DNA of 64,000 nucleotides from Lepidodermella squamata (Eukaryota > Gastrotricha), in assembly GCA_047495785.1 (NCBI GenBank), contig JBLDXI010000015.1:4154001-4218000 (forward strand). Reading direction: 5' to 3'. Made by a program: the position numbers and the translations under genes. Of this stretch, positions 20,682 through 30,752 are shown in pieces; the first letter of the stretch is position 1, and each line of letters opens with the position of its first letter. The notes under the pieces are model-generated. The model was given only the letters and a program-made list of their open reading frames with translations. It did not search any database and was not told where the DNA came from.

Positions 20682-22076
20682 ATGATTTTGATTTTGATTT
20701 ATTTTCAAATATTCATTGCCCTTGGCTCGAATGAAATCACTCCGAATCCAGTTCTGACGAAAGCTGATGAAAATGAGACGACTACAGCTACCACGGTCGT
20801 GTCTTTAACCACGAAATCCGCGCCTCTTATCGCGAAGGACCAAGGCACTAGACCCAGCAGTCAGAGCTCCGAACCTTTCATCAGCCAAGAGCAAGAGTTA
20901 AAAGATTTGTTGTACGAAAAGTGCAAACTGCTGACAAATTCCAGGCCTGTTCTCAACTATTCGCAACCGCTGGTTGTAACGTCTTCGATAGAGCCTTACA
21001 GCTTCCGTTCGATCGAGGATCGGGCGCAAAGTTTCTCCATGCTGATCGAAATCGACTTCAAATGGAAACATCCTTGCATCGCGTGGGGGTTCGGCAACGA
21101 AACGAGTAAATTTGCAAATGTTCTTCGTATTCAGGATCAAGCTCAGAAATTTTGGCGGCCGCAAATATTTCACCAGAATTCAATGGCCAACGCCAATTTT
21201 CTGGCAGAGTATGCCCCTTAATTTGTTTAATAACGCTTTTAATTTTTAATTAATTAATTAAATAATTAATTTTTTACAGAATCGCCAAGCATACACCGAT
21301 GTACATCTACTCGGATGGGACCATGATTTGGCAAATGGTTGCGAACGTTGATTCCCAATGTGAGATGAGGTTAGTTGTTTTAGTTTTTTCTGGCATACAT
21401 TTTTTTGTTTACTTTCAGCTTCCGGAAATTTCCATTCGACTCTCAAACTTGTTCGATTGTTTTTGAGAGCTACGTCGAGTCATTTTTAGTTAGCATAATC
21501 ATCGATGGCCAGGGAATTACGATGGAAGACAGTTATCAGGACTTCGTCGAGCGGTCGGAAATTTGGACGTTAATCGCTACGAATACCAGCCAAACGAAGC
21601 AAAAATACGCCGGTTGGGTGGGCGACTACGACCGTGTTCGCTTCACATTCACATTTTCGCGAAAATTCGAGATTTATTTCACGAGTTTGTTTCTCCCGTC
21701 AGCCTGCCTAATGCTGCTCCAAGTTAGCACAGGCTGGTTACCGCCGAAATCAGCCGAGAGATCGACCTACAGCATTACGGTTCTGTTAGCTTTTGTCATC
21801 TTGCAGTCGATTTTCGACGAATCTCTGCCGCGATCCTCTGAAACTCCACTCATTTCGATGTTCATCAGCTGTCAAATCGGCTTCGGCATGGTCTGCACGT
21901 GCTACAGCCTGTTCTCGTGCAACCTGGCTAGCGCTAAATTGTTCAAGAAAAAGGTCGGCTTTAAAGGTATCCGCGTGACTGCCATTCGAGTTATTGACTT
22001 TCTGTGCTTCGGAATCATGGGCATAGTCTCTGTCATGGTTTACCTGGTTACATTGTATTTCATGTTAAAAAAATAA
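20682..22076 (+). CDS. Cys-loop ligand-gated ion channel subunit I, three exons, long N-terminus
   Basis: Exons 20682-21208, 21280-21369 (90 nt) and 21419-22076 give 424 codons, the longest of the set. The start at 20682 opens a signal peptide (M-I-L-I-L-I-Y-F). About 45 extra residues, rich in Thr, Ser and Pro, then precede the usual E-E/Q-E-L-K-D helix, as if a short mucin-like spacer had been added. The rest is standard: helix cysteine (E-K-C-K-L), N-Y-S sequon, H-P-C-I-A-W, Cys-loop with 13-residue spacing, A-E-R-S before M2 and a short M3-M4 loop. The first intron contains an AT-rich TAAT repeat near 21247-21271. Confidence 0.92.
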
Positions 22077-22510
22077 ATCCGCAGCTAATTTTTCATCAAC
22101 AAACTTTTTTAAGAAATATGTGAATTATTTATAAAAATTATAGATACAATTTAGTATCAAAAAACCAAATTCGCTTGATTTGAATTATATTTTGAACGCA
22201 TTCGGCTAGGTCAATAAATTACATTTTTTTGCCGATGACGACATTCAGTTGTCCCATGAATTTTCTAGCTCCGGCGACAGAAAAAAAATTGACCGATTTC
22301 CGAAATGCCTACCCATCATCATTGTCTAGAAACCACTTGATATATGACCGACTCTATAGACGCAAGCAAAAGAACTGTCTCCAATTATTTTCGGTTCGAT
22401 TGTTGTTCGTGCGCGAATTGATTGCCACCCGCGCAATTTCGCGACGCCTCGCACACCCCGATCAAAGATCAAATCCCGATAGCGGTTATTGTTGTAAAAA
22501 ATCTCTCAAA
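22077..22510. other. Upstream region of receptor J
   Basis: The reading frame of receptor J stays open upstream to 22229, but that extension is basic, has no domain and precedes the real signal peptide, so I treat it as 5' flank. Confidence 0.5.
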
Positions 22511-23650
22511 ATGATGTTGGCTTTTTATGCTGTTTTCTTAGCAGCTGCCGAGGCTGGTGATGTCAGCAGCCTGCGAAATATGCTAGCCGAGCGACGACGG
22601 GACACCTCCCAAGATAGCGCTGCTGTGGTAAACCTGAAATTCCACGCCGCCCATTTCATCGACATTGATCAGTTCGACGAAGCTCTGAGAATCGTCCCTG
22701 AAATGACATTAACCTGGAACGATGATCTTTGGCGATGGGATAATATATCCACCTTCTCCGATATCGAATCCCTTGCGGTCAATCCTGCAATGTCCTGGTA
22801 TCCGAATATCGTGCACCTAAACAATCCTGAGGACATTTATTCGCTAATCAAACAAGAAAATGCCATCCTTATGAATGAGAACGCTCGAACGATGACAATT
22901 GCTAAGGACGGATCAGTTGAGTGGCAGTTGGCCGGCGCCATTCTGGCTACAAAATGCGACTTGGACTATGCTAATTTCCCGTTCGATATTCAACCCTGCG
23001 AATTTTCGTTCACTTTCCTCGAGCATCCAAGCCGGGCAACCTTCGGTGAGGTCTCAGTGACAGTTGCGGACGATTTCGTCGCGAAAACTCGGTCTTGGAA
23101 ATTTCACCGCGTCGAATTTTTCGTTCAAAACGGGACGAAAGATGGCCGAATTACGAATAAGCAAGTCGTCACTGTTCGGCTGTACACTCGCCGAGTAGCC
23201 GGTGTCTACATTTACGGAATTCTATTTCCTGCCACTGTTCTAGCCCTAACTGAACTCGCCAGTTTCGCCATGCCGGCTGGATCGCCAGATCGGGCGGCTT
23301 TCGCAACTAGTGTAATGCTGACCTTCGTTATCATGAAAGATGGCATGGCCGCGCGAATTCCTCGAAATGCCATCATGAACAAGACTTGTCTAGCCCTGGT
23401 GATGCAGCTCGTAATGTCGACAATTATCGCAGTTTATTCGGCTGTGTCTTACCAAATGCACTTCAGATTGACGAGACGCTGCGACGGTCGGCGAAAATCG
23501 GAAGTTTTAACCGCGAAACGTCGCCTGGCTCTGGTTGATAATGTCATTTTTATGATTTGCTCCATTCACCTCGCTTGTATCATGCTGGTTTTGGTCCATC
23601 TCGGGATGACCAGTGATGAGGAAGAGCAGCCTCAAGTGCGCGAATATTAA
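22511..23650 (+). CDS. Cys-loop ligand-gated ion channel subunit J, intronless, divergent
   Basis: 379 codons from the ATG at 22511, which opens a signal peptide (M-M-L-A-F-Y-A-V-F-L). It belongs to the intronless class of A and F, being the same length and sharing the L-R-N-M-L-A-E-R-R-like N-terminus and the W-x-P-x-x-x-x-x-N-N-x-E-D-I-Y block, but is clearly diverged. Cys-loop with 13-residue spacing (C-D-L-D-Y to Q-P-C). The loop-B position is Phe. S-P-D-R precedes M2. The M3-M4 loop is about 30 basic residues. It lacks the extra cysteine pair of the three-exon receptors. The acidic C-terminal tail (D-E-E-E-Q-P) is unusual among its paralogues. Confidence 0.92.
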   Translation: MMLAFYAVFLAAAEAGDVSSLRNMLAERRRDTSQDSAAVVNLKFHAAHFIDIDQFDEALRIVPEMTLTWNDDLWRWDNISTFSDIESLAVNPAMSWYPNIVHLNNPEDIYSLIKQENAILMNENARTMTIAKDGSVEWQLAGAILATKCDLDYANFPFDIQPCEFSFTFLEHPSRATFGEVSVTVADDFVAKTRSWKFHRVEFFVQNGTKDGRITNKQVVTVRLYTRRVAGVYIYGILFPATVLALTELASFAMPAGSPDRAAFATSVMLTFVIMKDGMAARIPRNAIMNKTCLALVMQLVMSTIIAVYSAVSYQMHFRLTRRCDGRRKSEVLTAKRRLALVDNVIFMICSIHLACIMLVLVHLGMTSDEEEQPQVREY

Positions 23651-24686
23651 ATTCAAAGGATTTATAATACCTTTTATACGCCAAACGCCAAATAAGCGCG
23701 GTGAGAAACAAAACAATGCGTCTATATAGTAAATGTGTGGGTGTGTGTAAAACCTGGCTTAGGATGGTGTCGCTTTTTCGTTGTAATAAAATGAACGCGT
23801 TTTTTTCAAGTCCTGCTAATAATGTCAATTTATTCTCGAAATTACCCACGAGGTACGCGGTCTCGACTCAATTCTAATCAGCAAATTTATTCTATCAGGT
23901 GAGCAGATTTCGCTGGAGGACTACTGTAGAGGAGGGTAATTAAGAACACCTCAACCTTTGAGGCTCCTTTCGAATATTAATAAACATATTCTGCGCGGTC
24001 AATTCCTGAAAATTGGCCGTTCTTTCTGGCTTTCCAATGACATCAAATTTGATATTTAATGGATTTGTATCGATTTTTGGTGAATTTTCTAGCAAAGGTC
24101 CGTTTGGGACCCCATATCTTGATTCGGGGTCGGTGAAGTCGGTCTGAACCTTTCACCCTTTGGATAATTCTAATAGTTCACATGAAAAAATATTGCTTTT
24201 CCAAAATTAGGCCCAAATGGTCGATAAAAACTAAAAACTCACAATGCTATTCCGTATGCAAATGCGTGTCCAAATTTGCCCGCTAATTATTCAAATTTAT
24301 GCAAAAATTATAAAATCGATAGAAAATCACACACACACAAATAAAAATAAAATCACCGGAAATTCACCAAATATCAGAAATTCCTTAGTAATATTCATAT
24401 CGATTTTTAGATGCCTTGGGCGGAAATAAAGTCTCTAGAAATAGAAAATATGACTTGGTCCAAAGTTACCGTTCTCTACGGTAATGAACCCCGCAATTTC
24501 CAGCGTCCTCATTAAAAGTGGAGAATTTCACGAATTTTACTTTCGTTGATTGAATTGGTTAAATTAGCTATGTTTGATTTTTTTTACTATCATAGTAGTG
24601 AATTTCGGGAGATATCGGGTTTTGTTTAGCTCATCGGCCGATTCAAACTTGGGAAACTGATCCCTTTTTCCACCTTTTACATATAG
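23651..24686. other. Intergenic region, 1 kb, no gene
   Basis: AT-rich with a short (CA)n run near 24330-24340. An upstream exon of the following two-TM gene probably lies here, but I could not place it. Confidence 0.4.
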
Positions 24687-25134
24687 CCCAGCTCACGATG
24701 ACTTCGAACTCAGGCGTCCTTCAAACCTGTCAACCAGCTTTACCCAATCAGCATTTAAACCTCGCGATAATAGCAACGAAGAAGACGAAAACGGCAATAT
24801 TTTAGCCGATTACGACAACAGTCTGTTCATTGTTGCCGTGGTTTGTTCGGTAGTCAACCCGTTTTTCGGCATACCAGCTGCGCTGTTGGTTAAACGGTCC
24901 GAACGAGCGTATTACAACCATCATTGGACGGCTTATGAACGGTACAGACTTGGAGCTCATATTCTTACCTGCTTCGGCTTTTTTATTTCTTCGCTACTGG
25001 TCGCAATGCTGGGCATTAAATTATACCATGTAAGGGCTGGTGCTCAATGCCCTAGTGCTTGCTCTTTTTTGACTAATGAAATTTTTAATTTAAAAACTTG
25101 GTTAGCTGAAAATGCCCAATTTGTGCCGAATTAA
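24687..25134 (+). CDS. Two-TM membrane protein, 5' exon not located
   Basis: Open frame of 148 codons plus stop beginning right after an acceptor-like 'ttttacatatag' with no in-frame ATG, so this is probably the last exon of a gene whose first exon is upstream. A polar N-terminal part ends in D-Y-D-N-S, then TM1 with N-P-F-F-G-I-P, a loop with R-S-E-R-A-Y-Y and a second membrane segment, then a cysteine-containing tail. It is the tandem paralogue of the next gene (D-F-D-N-S, N-P-I-F-G-I-P). The G-I-P/loop/TM layout is the closest in this window to CD225/dispanin proteins. Confidence 0.7.
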
Positions 25135-25444
25135 AATAAATAAAATAAATTTTTTATACCGATCAATTTTTCGCGTGAACTCGGCTATATGAGTAACGTT
25201 GAGCCCCTATTAAGTGCGGCGCGTGAAATTTCAAGCACGAAAAATGATGATTCATCCTTGGCATACACGTTTTTCACGCCAAAGTGTTTATGATAATACT
25301 ACAAAACGAATAAAAAGTATACGCATGTAATAACAACGTTAAAGGCACATCTTATTACGTTCACTATACGACACTGCGTAACACCAGTACCTACTCCTAT
25401 ATTTTTTACTCAAATTTTCCAACTATAAATTTCCACGCCAGAAT
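25135..25444. other. Intergenic gap between tandem two-TM genes
   Basis: Several AATAAA signals directly follow the upstream stop codon (25133-25150). Acceptor-like 'tttccacgccag' lies three bases before the next ATG. Confidence 0.45.
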
Positions 25445-26115
25445 ATGAGCAGTAGGAGAGACACGTCGCAAACTTCGGCGAGCAATCGGCATTTTGTGAA
25501 TAAGGACGGCGGTGAATTCCATTATTATGACACCCAGAAATTGGCTTCAAATCGCCAACAAATTCAACCGTAAGATTCGCCAAAATCTCTTATAAAATTT
25601 TTAATTATTCATTTTTCCTTAGTAGCGGAAATTTTGAATATAATACTCATCGTCGGCGAAACAGCACAGGCATTTATACGGTTAGGGAAGTCAGCAGTGA
25701 ACAAGAATTTGCTGCTTCAACTAGCAAGAATGATGACGTGGCCGACTTCGATAACAGCTTAATTTATATCTGCGTATTTTGCGTCATAGTCAACCCGATT
25801 TTCGGCATACCAGCCCTGTTCCTCGGACTCCGATCTAGGGAAGCCTACAACGAGCGGCGGTGGAAAGATTATGAGCGGCTAAATTTAGCAGTTAATTTCC
25901 TAACGTGCATCGGGTTTTTCGTTTCTTCAGCGTTGGTTGCTATGGGCGCGATTCGATTGTATCACCACCTTAATCTACCAGCCTGTGAGGACAAATGTTC
26001 GTTCCTAACAAATCCAAAGCGGGAGAAAACTTGGGTAAATTTCGATCAGCCTAAAGATCCGAATGATTTAGCTAACGCTGTCGACAACGCGCCGCCGGAG
26101 GATGAAATTTATTGA
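25445..26115 (+). CDS. Two-TM membrane protein, two exons
   Basis: Exons 25445-25569 and 25623-26115 give 205 codons. The N-terminal ~100 residues are polar and basic. TM1 follows D-F-D-N-S and contains N-P-I-F-G-I-P. The loop (R-S-R-E-A-Y-N-E-R-R-W) and the second TM are conserved with the preceding gene, as are the two cysteines C-E-D-K-C after TM2. The tail is acidic (P-P-E-D-E-I-Y). This exon layout is the model for the missing first exon of its neighbour. Function unknown; if the CD225 likeness is real, a role in membrane fusion or trafficking would be the family precedent. Confidence 0.8.
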
Positions 26116-28554
26116 GCTTTCTATGTGAATAAAATTTTAACCGTGTTTATTTGTTCAGCTTTTGTCTTTTAATGTTTACAAAATGAAAATCGATAAATCA
26201 TAGCTTCGTGACGCATATAAACGCTGATGGTTATACAAATTATAAGCCGATTATTCAACTCTAGGGATTTTAGCGTGTTGTAATTTCCGCAAAAATTAGC
26301 CTGCAGATATACATTTCAATCAGAATTGATCGCATCTTCTGCCTTATAAAACTGTGAATTTCATATTGCGAATTATAGCCAACGGACTAATTTTGAACAG
26401 AAGCGATCAACCAATTTATTTCCGTGCCGAAATCAATTGGTGTGGCCCTGATGGCGGGCTCGGTTGAGTGATTTTTCACAACTTGAGCGGCGCCTATAGC
26501 GGATTAGCGCATTTCCTGTTTTTTGTCTTCAGCGACGTTTTCGGAAAGTCGTAATAAAAAAAATTAACCCACGTCGGCGTAGAGGCCTAGAAAAATCTTC
26601 TGTGCTAAGGCCATTACTATTTTAGTCACAACTATTTTCGTTATATTGCGGCCCACACACGCGCTATAAAATATGCAAAGTAATAATAAGGCTGCCGTTT
26701 GCTGAATTAATGCTGCTGCACTGATGTAACGTCAAGTTACCCGGAGCAGCTCTCAAGAGGTGCAAGAGTCCCATTTTTATCCTGAACAGCAAAATCGTGG
26801 AGCCTGGAGATAGCTTGTTATCATTTCCATTTATGGCAGAGTTTTAGTACCCCGCTTTTTTGCGCATCTGTTTGCAATTAATTTTTTATATGCCTCGGCT
26901 CATGATCGATGGCGCGGAAAAGCTTGACACACCTTAATAAAACACGTGGGGAGATGATTATTATTTTTTACTGTTCAACGAATTCGCATAAAAGTATTTT
27001 ATCGACTTGCGGTCCTAGTTGCCGCCCATCAGTGCTGCGCGATGAAAAATGCACCGAAATATACATATATTGCATGTTCATTCATCGGTAATAAGCCCAT
27101 TTTGAGCCTCGCTGAATTGATCTTTTGCCTGGCGTATTTTACGACTTACCTGACTGATTATACACTCTACCTAAAGCGCAAGGTGGAGTGAGATAAAGCC
27201 CAGATATACCCAGCATCAGGTACATATGCAAGTTTTGGTGGCGTTTTTTACACCATATTATCGCGCAGATGCAATAGTAATAATAATAATAATAAGGAGG
27301 ATAACTTTCAAAGGCCGCCAAACACGTGTTGTGCGCACATTTTCATTATATTACATCGCCAGCAGCTTTTTCATATATTTGGGCTCTGCGTAAGACACCA
27401 TTCGTAGCTACATGGGCATGTACAGTCGGCATTTCATCCAGAGGTGTTTTTTATTATATTAATAGGATACATTATTCTACATAATCTGGGCTGCCATACG
27501 GCTTGTACTTGAGTACTCAGCTATCCTCGCACTTCATAGACATTTTTATGCATATTTCCATCAGATTCAATTATCTTCTCCACCGCATATCTGCCACCTA
27601 TATTTCAATTATAGCTGAATGTTAACCAGTTTCGTCGTATTTCTATACTGTCCATAGTTAGATTTCAGGGCTCATCAAACATGTATAACTACAACGAATT
27701 TTTCTTAGCGTACTACGGCGTTGATGGCTACAATGATTACTTTTGCATGAGTAGCGCCGTGCCAAAATATTTCGCATTGTTTGAGGCATTGTTATATTAT
27801 TCCTGTCGCTATACACTGTGTCTCTCTCGCGTGTAAAAAAGGTATTTATCTTTTATTTATTTTCTTCATTATTATAATCAACTTGTCAAGTCGTATTCAA
27901 ATAAACAGCGCACAAATTTTATCGAACCGCTAAAAGCTTTATATGTCACCTGTTTTATGAACAAAACATCTTGCTGGCATTTCGACGAAATGCTATAGCG
28001 ACTTTGCTTAAAGTTAGCATTTGAAGCTAATAGTTAGTCCTTGTTTTTATATCGATTTTATTTAATTTATTTAATGCTTTTACAGCTGTTAAAACTAGCA
28101 TATGAAGTCGTAGCAATTATGAATTCTCGGGAAATGATTTATTTTATCGCCGTGGCCCCGCATTGATATATATCGGAAGTGTATATACTTTCAATGCCAT
28201 TTGTATTCTCCTGGTAGTTGCGCATTTGTCAACCCAGCTGCCTGGCCCGGCGATATTCCCGAGCGGCGGCGCGCGGCCAGAGACACGTCGGAAAAATAAA
28301 TCGCACTATCCTAATTATAATTATTATTATTTTTCATATGAATGGCGCCGCAATATTTATTTAGTATCCATCATAAAAAAAAATTATAGATGCGTGCCAT
28401 ATCGCGATATTATAATAGAATCGAATTCGAGTCATTTTGTTTGCAGAGTTTTGCAAATAAAAAAAATCCACATTAATTTGTTTGAAAAATCGATTTCACT
28501 CTACATTTTTTATATAGGTGTGTTTATATTACAACAAAATTTCAAATTTTCGTC
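26116..28554. other. 2.4-kb gene-free stretch
   Basis: No coding region could be supported on either strand. It contains an ATA/ATT trinucleotide run near 27270-27295 and AT-rich elements. It is the longest gap in the window and may hold regulatory DNA for the following gene. Confidence 0.4.
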
Positions 28555-29178
28555 ATGGAATACCAGCAAAGTAATACATCCTACTTGCCTATTACGAGTG
28601 ACCCGCCTCCCTCGGAACGTTCTCACGTAAATTTAGGCCTTGCCGAGTCACATTCCGATGATTACGACGTGAAAAAGGCACCTATCGTTGTCAGCGAGCC
28701 AACCTCGAGTAAAAAACTCGCGAGCCAGTCGACTGAGCATTTAACAAAGGCCGTTGAGTACGGAGATGAGGACGACGATGGCGATGACGATGACTGCGAC
28801 GAATGCGACGCGGCTGAGGCTGCTCAGCGGAAACACTCAACAACATCAACTTCTTCGTCATCTTGTCGCAGTAATGATAGTCAAAAAGATAAACGGCGCC
28901 GTGAATTAGAGCCGACATTCAACTCGCCGCAATCGACGCGCCAGTTGCGGAGAACGGCTCTCATCGTCACTTTGGCATCACTAGTCGTTGGAACCGGCTG
29001 TTTCCCGCTCGGGCTGGCAGCGTTGACGCTGGTTTGCCGGCCGAAAGCGACGCGGGCCGACTTCAAAAACGCGTTAATTATCGCAACAATGGCGAGTATC
29101 GTCGGATTGGCAATCAACGCCCTTGCGATAACGTATATCGTGTTGAAATTAGAGCGCCAAGCTCTACAAGGCGCCTGA
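28555..29178 (+). CDS. Two-TM membrane protein with acidic N-terminal tract
   Basis: 207 codons. The N-terminal 130 residues are disordered, with an unbroken acidic D/E tract around residues 72-86 followed by a serine/threonine run. TM1 (about 138-158) contains G-C-F-P-L-G. A loop with K-A-T-R-A-D-F and TM2 (about 172-197) follow, then a short tail. An open frame upstream in another phase (28163-28630) is a shadow. Topology matches the other hairpin proteins of the window; no function assigned. Confidence 0.78.
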   Translation: MEYQQSNTSYLPITSDPPPSERSHVNLGLAESHSDDYDVKKAPIVVSEPTSSKKLASQSTEHLTKAVEYGDEDDDGDDDDCDECDAAEAAQRKHSTTSTSSSSCRSNDSQKDKRRRELEPTFNSPQSTRQLRRTALIVTLASLVVGTGCFPLGLAALTLVCRPKATRADFKNALIIATMASIVGLAINALAITYIVLKLERQALQGA

Positions 29179-30752
29179 TATAATATGGAAAACCAACAAA
29201 AGTATTCCAGATTTTTCGTGGCCGGAACAATTCCAAAAAGAGCGAAACTTTGATGAATTTTACTGGTGGCTTTAATTGTTTATCGTTTTTTATACATCTT
29301 GAATTTACGAGACCGCAAAGTTGTGCCTCATTTTTTACACATTTTTTGAAGATCTGGACTGAATGATGACGGCTGAATATCTTCATCCAATGTTGCAAAA
29401 TTCGCTATATATATTTTTCATAACGACGCGGTGAAAATTTTTCGATAAAATGAAATAAAAATCGAAAAATTAGTCTTCCTCGTGTTTTTTTATCGGTTTA
29501 TTATTCTTATTTGTTTGCACGCACCCATCAGGCTTAGACGATGATGGACGGCGGTGTGTCTGGTCGTGTTTGCGCAGCCGAGTCCGCACATTTCGATCAG
29601 CCATTGTTATAATAAATTGTTAACGCGTTATAGCCGATCAATCGAATCTTTCGCATTCAGCTGAGACGCGAATAAGTTCATCGATGTGTGCACGTGTTAG
29701 TTCACGTTATTGCATTAGTATCGACTGCGTTAGCGAGGCGCAAGACGACGAAAAAAATGACAAAAAATCCATACAAAATGAATTAGATATGCCGTGTTTT
29801 TTTACAGCTCTAACATGTGTTTTTTTCAAGACTGGCTTCGAATTTTTACATATCTCCCTACTCCCTAAAAATCCGGTATTTTATCATCCCTTTCGTTCAA
29901 TTTTTCGATAATAGCAATCGATTTAAAACCAACCTTCGCATTATTTATCAAGTGAATGGATTTCTTTTTCTTTTCTTGCAATTCGTCATAAGCTTAAACG
30001 CAAATTTTACTACGCGTCTTCGAAAAAAACTTGAATTATCGCGCAAGTAGGAAAGGCGTACAGGTCAGCGCGGCAGATTGAAATGCGCTCCCCGCCACTG
30101 CGAAGTAAATGCGAAATTACTAATATATAGTATAAGCACGCTTGTAATATATTTAAAAAAAGCGTGGATGACGGGATATATCGTAAAAATATAGATTTTT
30201 GCGCCCCGTCTCAGCATGTCGCTTCGCTTCTGCACATAGCTAAGTCTGTGATGCCAAACTGCTACGTTATATAAATACGATATATCGAAAATTTTTAACT
30301 GCTTTGACAAACAACGCGATAATTGCCTTTCAATGAATACAGCTTCTCTGTATATGGCTTCATTGAATATTCGAAAATATGCCTCTATACTCCCCCATCT
30401 CACCGCATGAAATCGAAGTGCAAATATTCAGTGATTTTTCACATAATTTTGCGTTATTATTCTAGCGAGTTCCCCAAGTTTTATCTTCAAATTTCGATGA
30501 GAATATTAAAACCCTTTTTTAAAGTTCATTTTATGGATAATTCGGCCGAAAAATCTGGGCTCGCATCGTCACAATCAATGGGGATGATTCATCAATTGGG
30601 TCATTGTTAATTATAGCCCTTTGTGAATCACCTCTTCTCATTGTCCGGAGACATTTCGATTCTTTTTATCATTAAAAAGTTCCACCTTAATTTTTTATAT
30701 CGCTAATATTTTATAGAGTGTGTTTTTTGTGATTTTTGTCCTTGTTTCACTT
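29179..30752. other. 1.6-kb intergenic region
   Basis: No supported gene. Short open frames (for example 30065-30403 minus and 29684-29911 plus) are AT-rich, have no domains and look spurious. The frame of the next gene stays open upstream to 30720. Confidence 0.4.

Noticed and set aside
22229-22510. 94-codon N-terminal extension of receptor J
   Set aside because: In frame but basic and without relatives; the ATG at 22511 begins a proper signal peptide and gives the same 379-codon length as A and F.
24325-24365. Short (CA)n/(AAAT)n run
   Set aside because: Too short and degenerate to be more than simple sequence.
28163-28630. 155-codon plus-strand frame upstream of the two-TM gene
   Set aside because: Overlaps the start of the 28555 gene in another phase; Tyr/Asn/Ile-rich composition of translated AT-rich DNA.
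30065-30403. 112-codon minus-strand frame
   Set aside because: No domain, no homologous partner in the window, AT-rich; the overlapping plus-strand frame is equally unconvincing.
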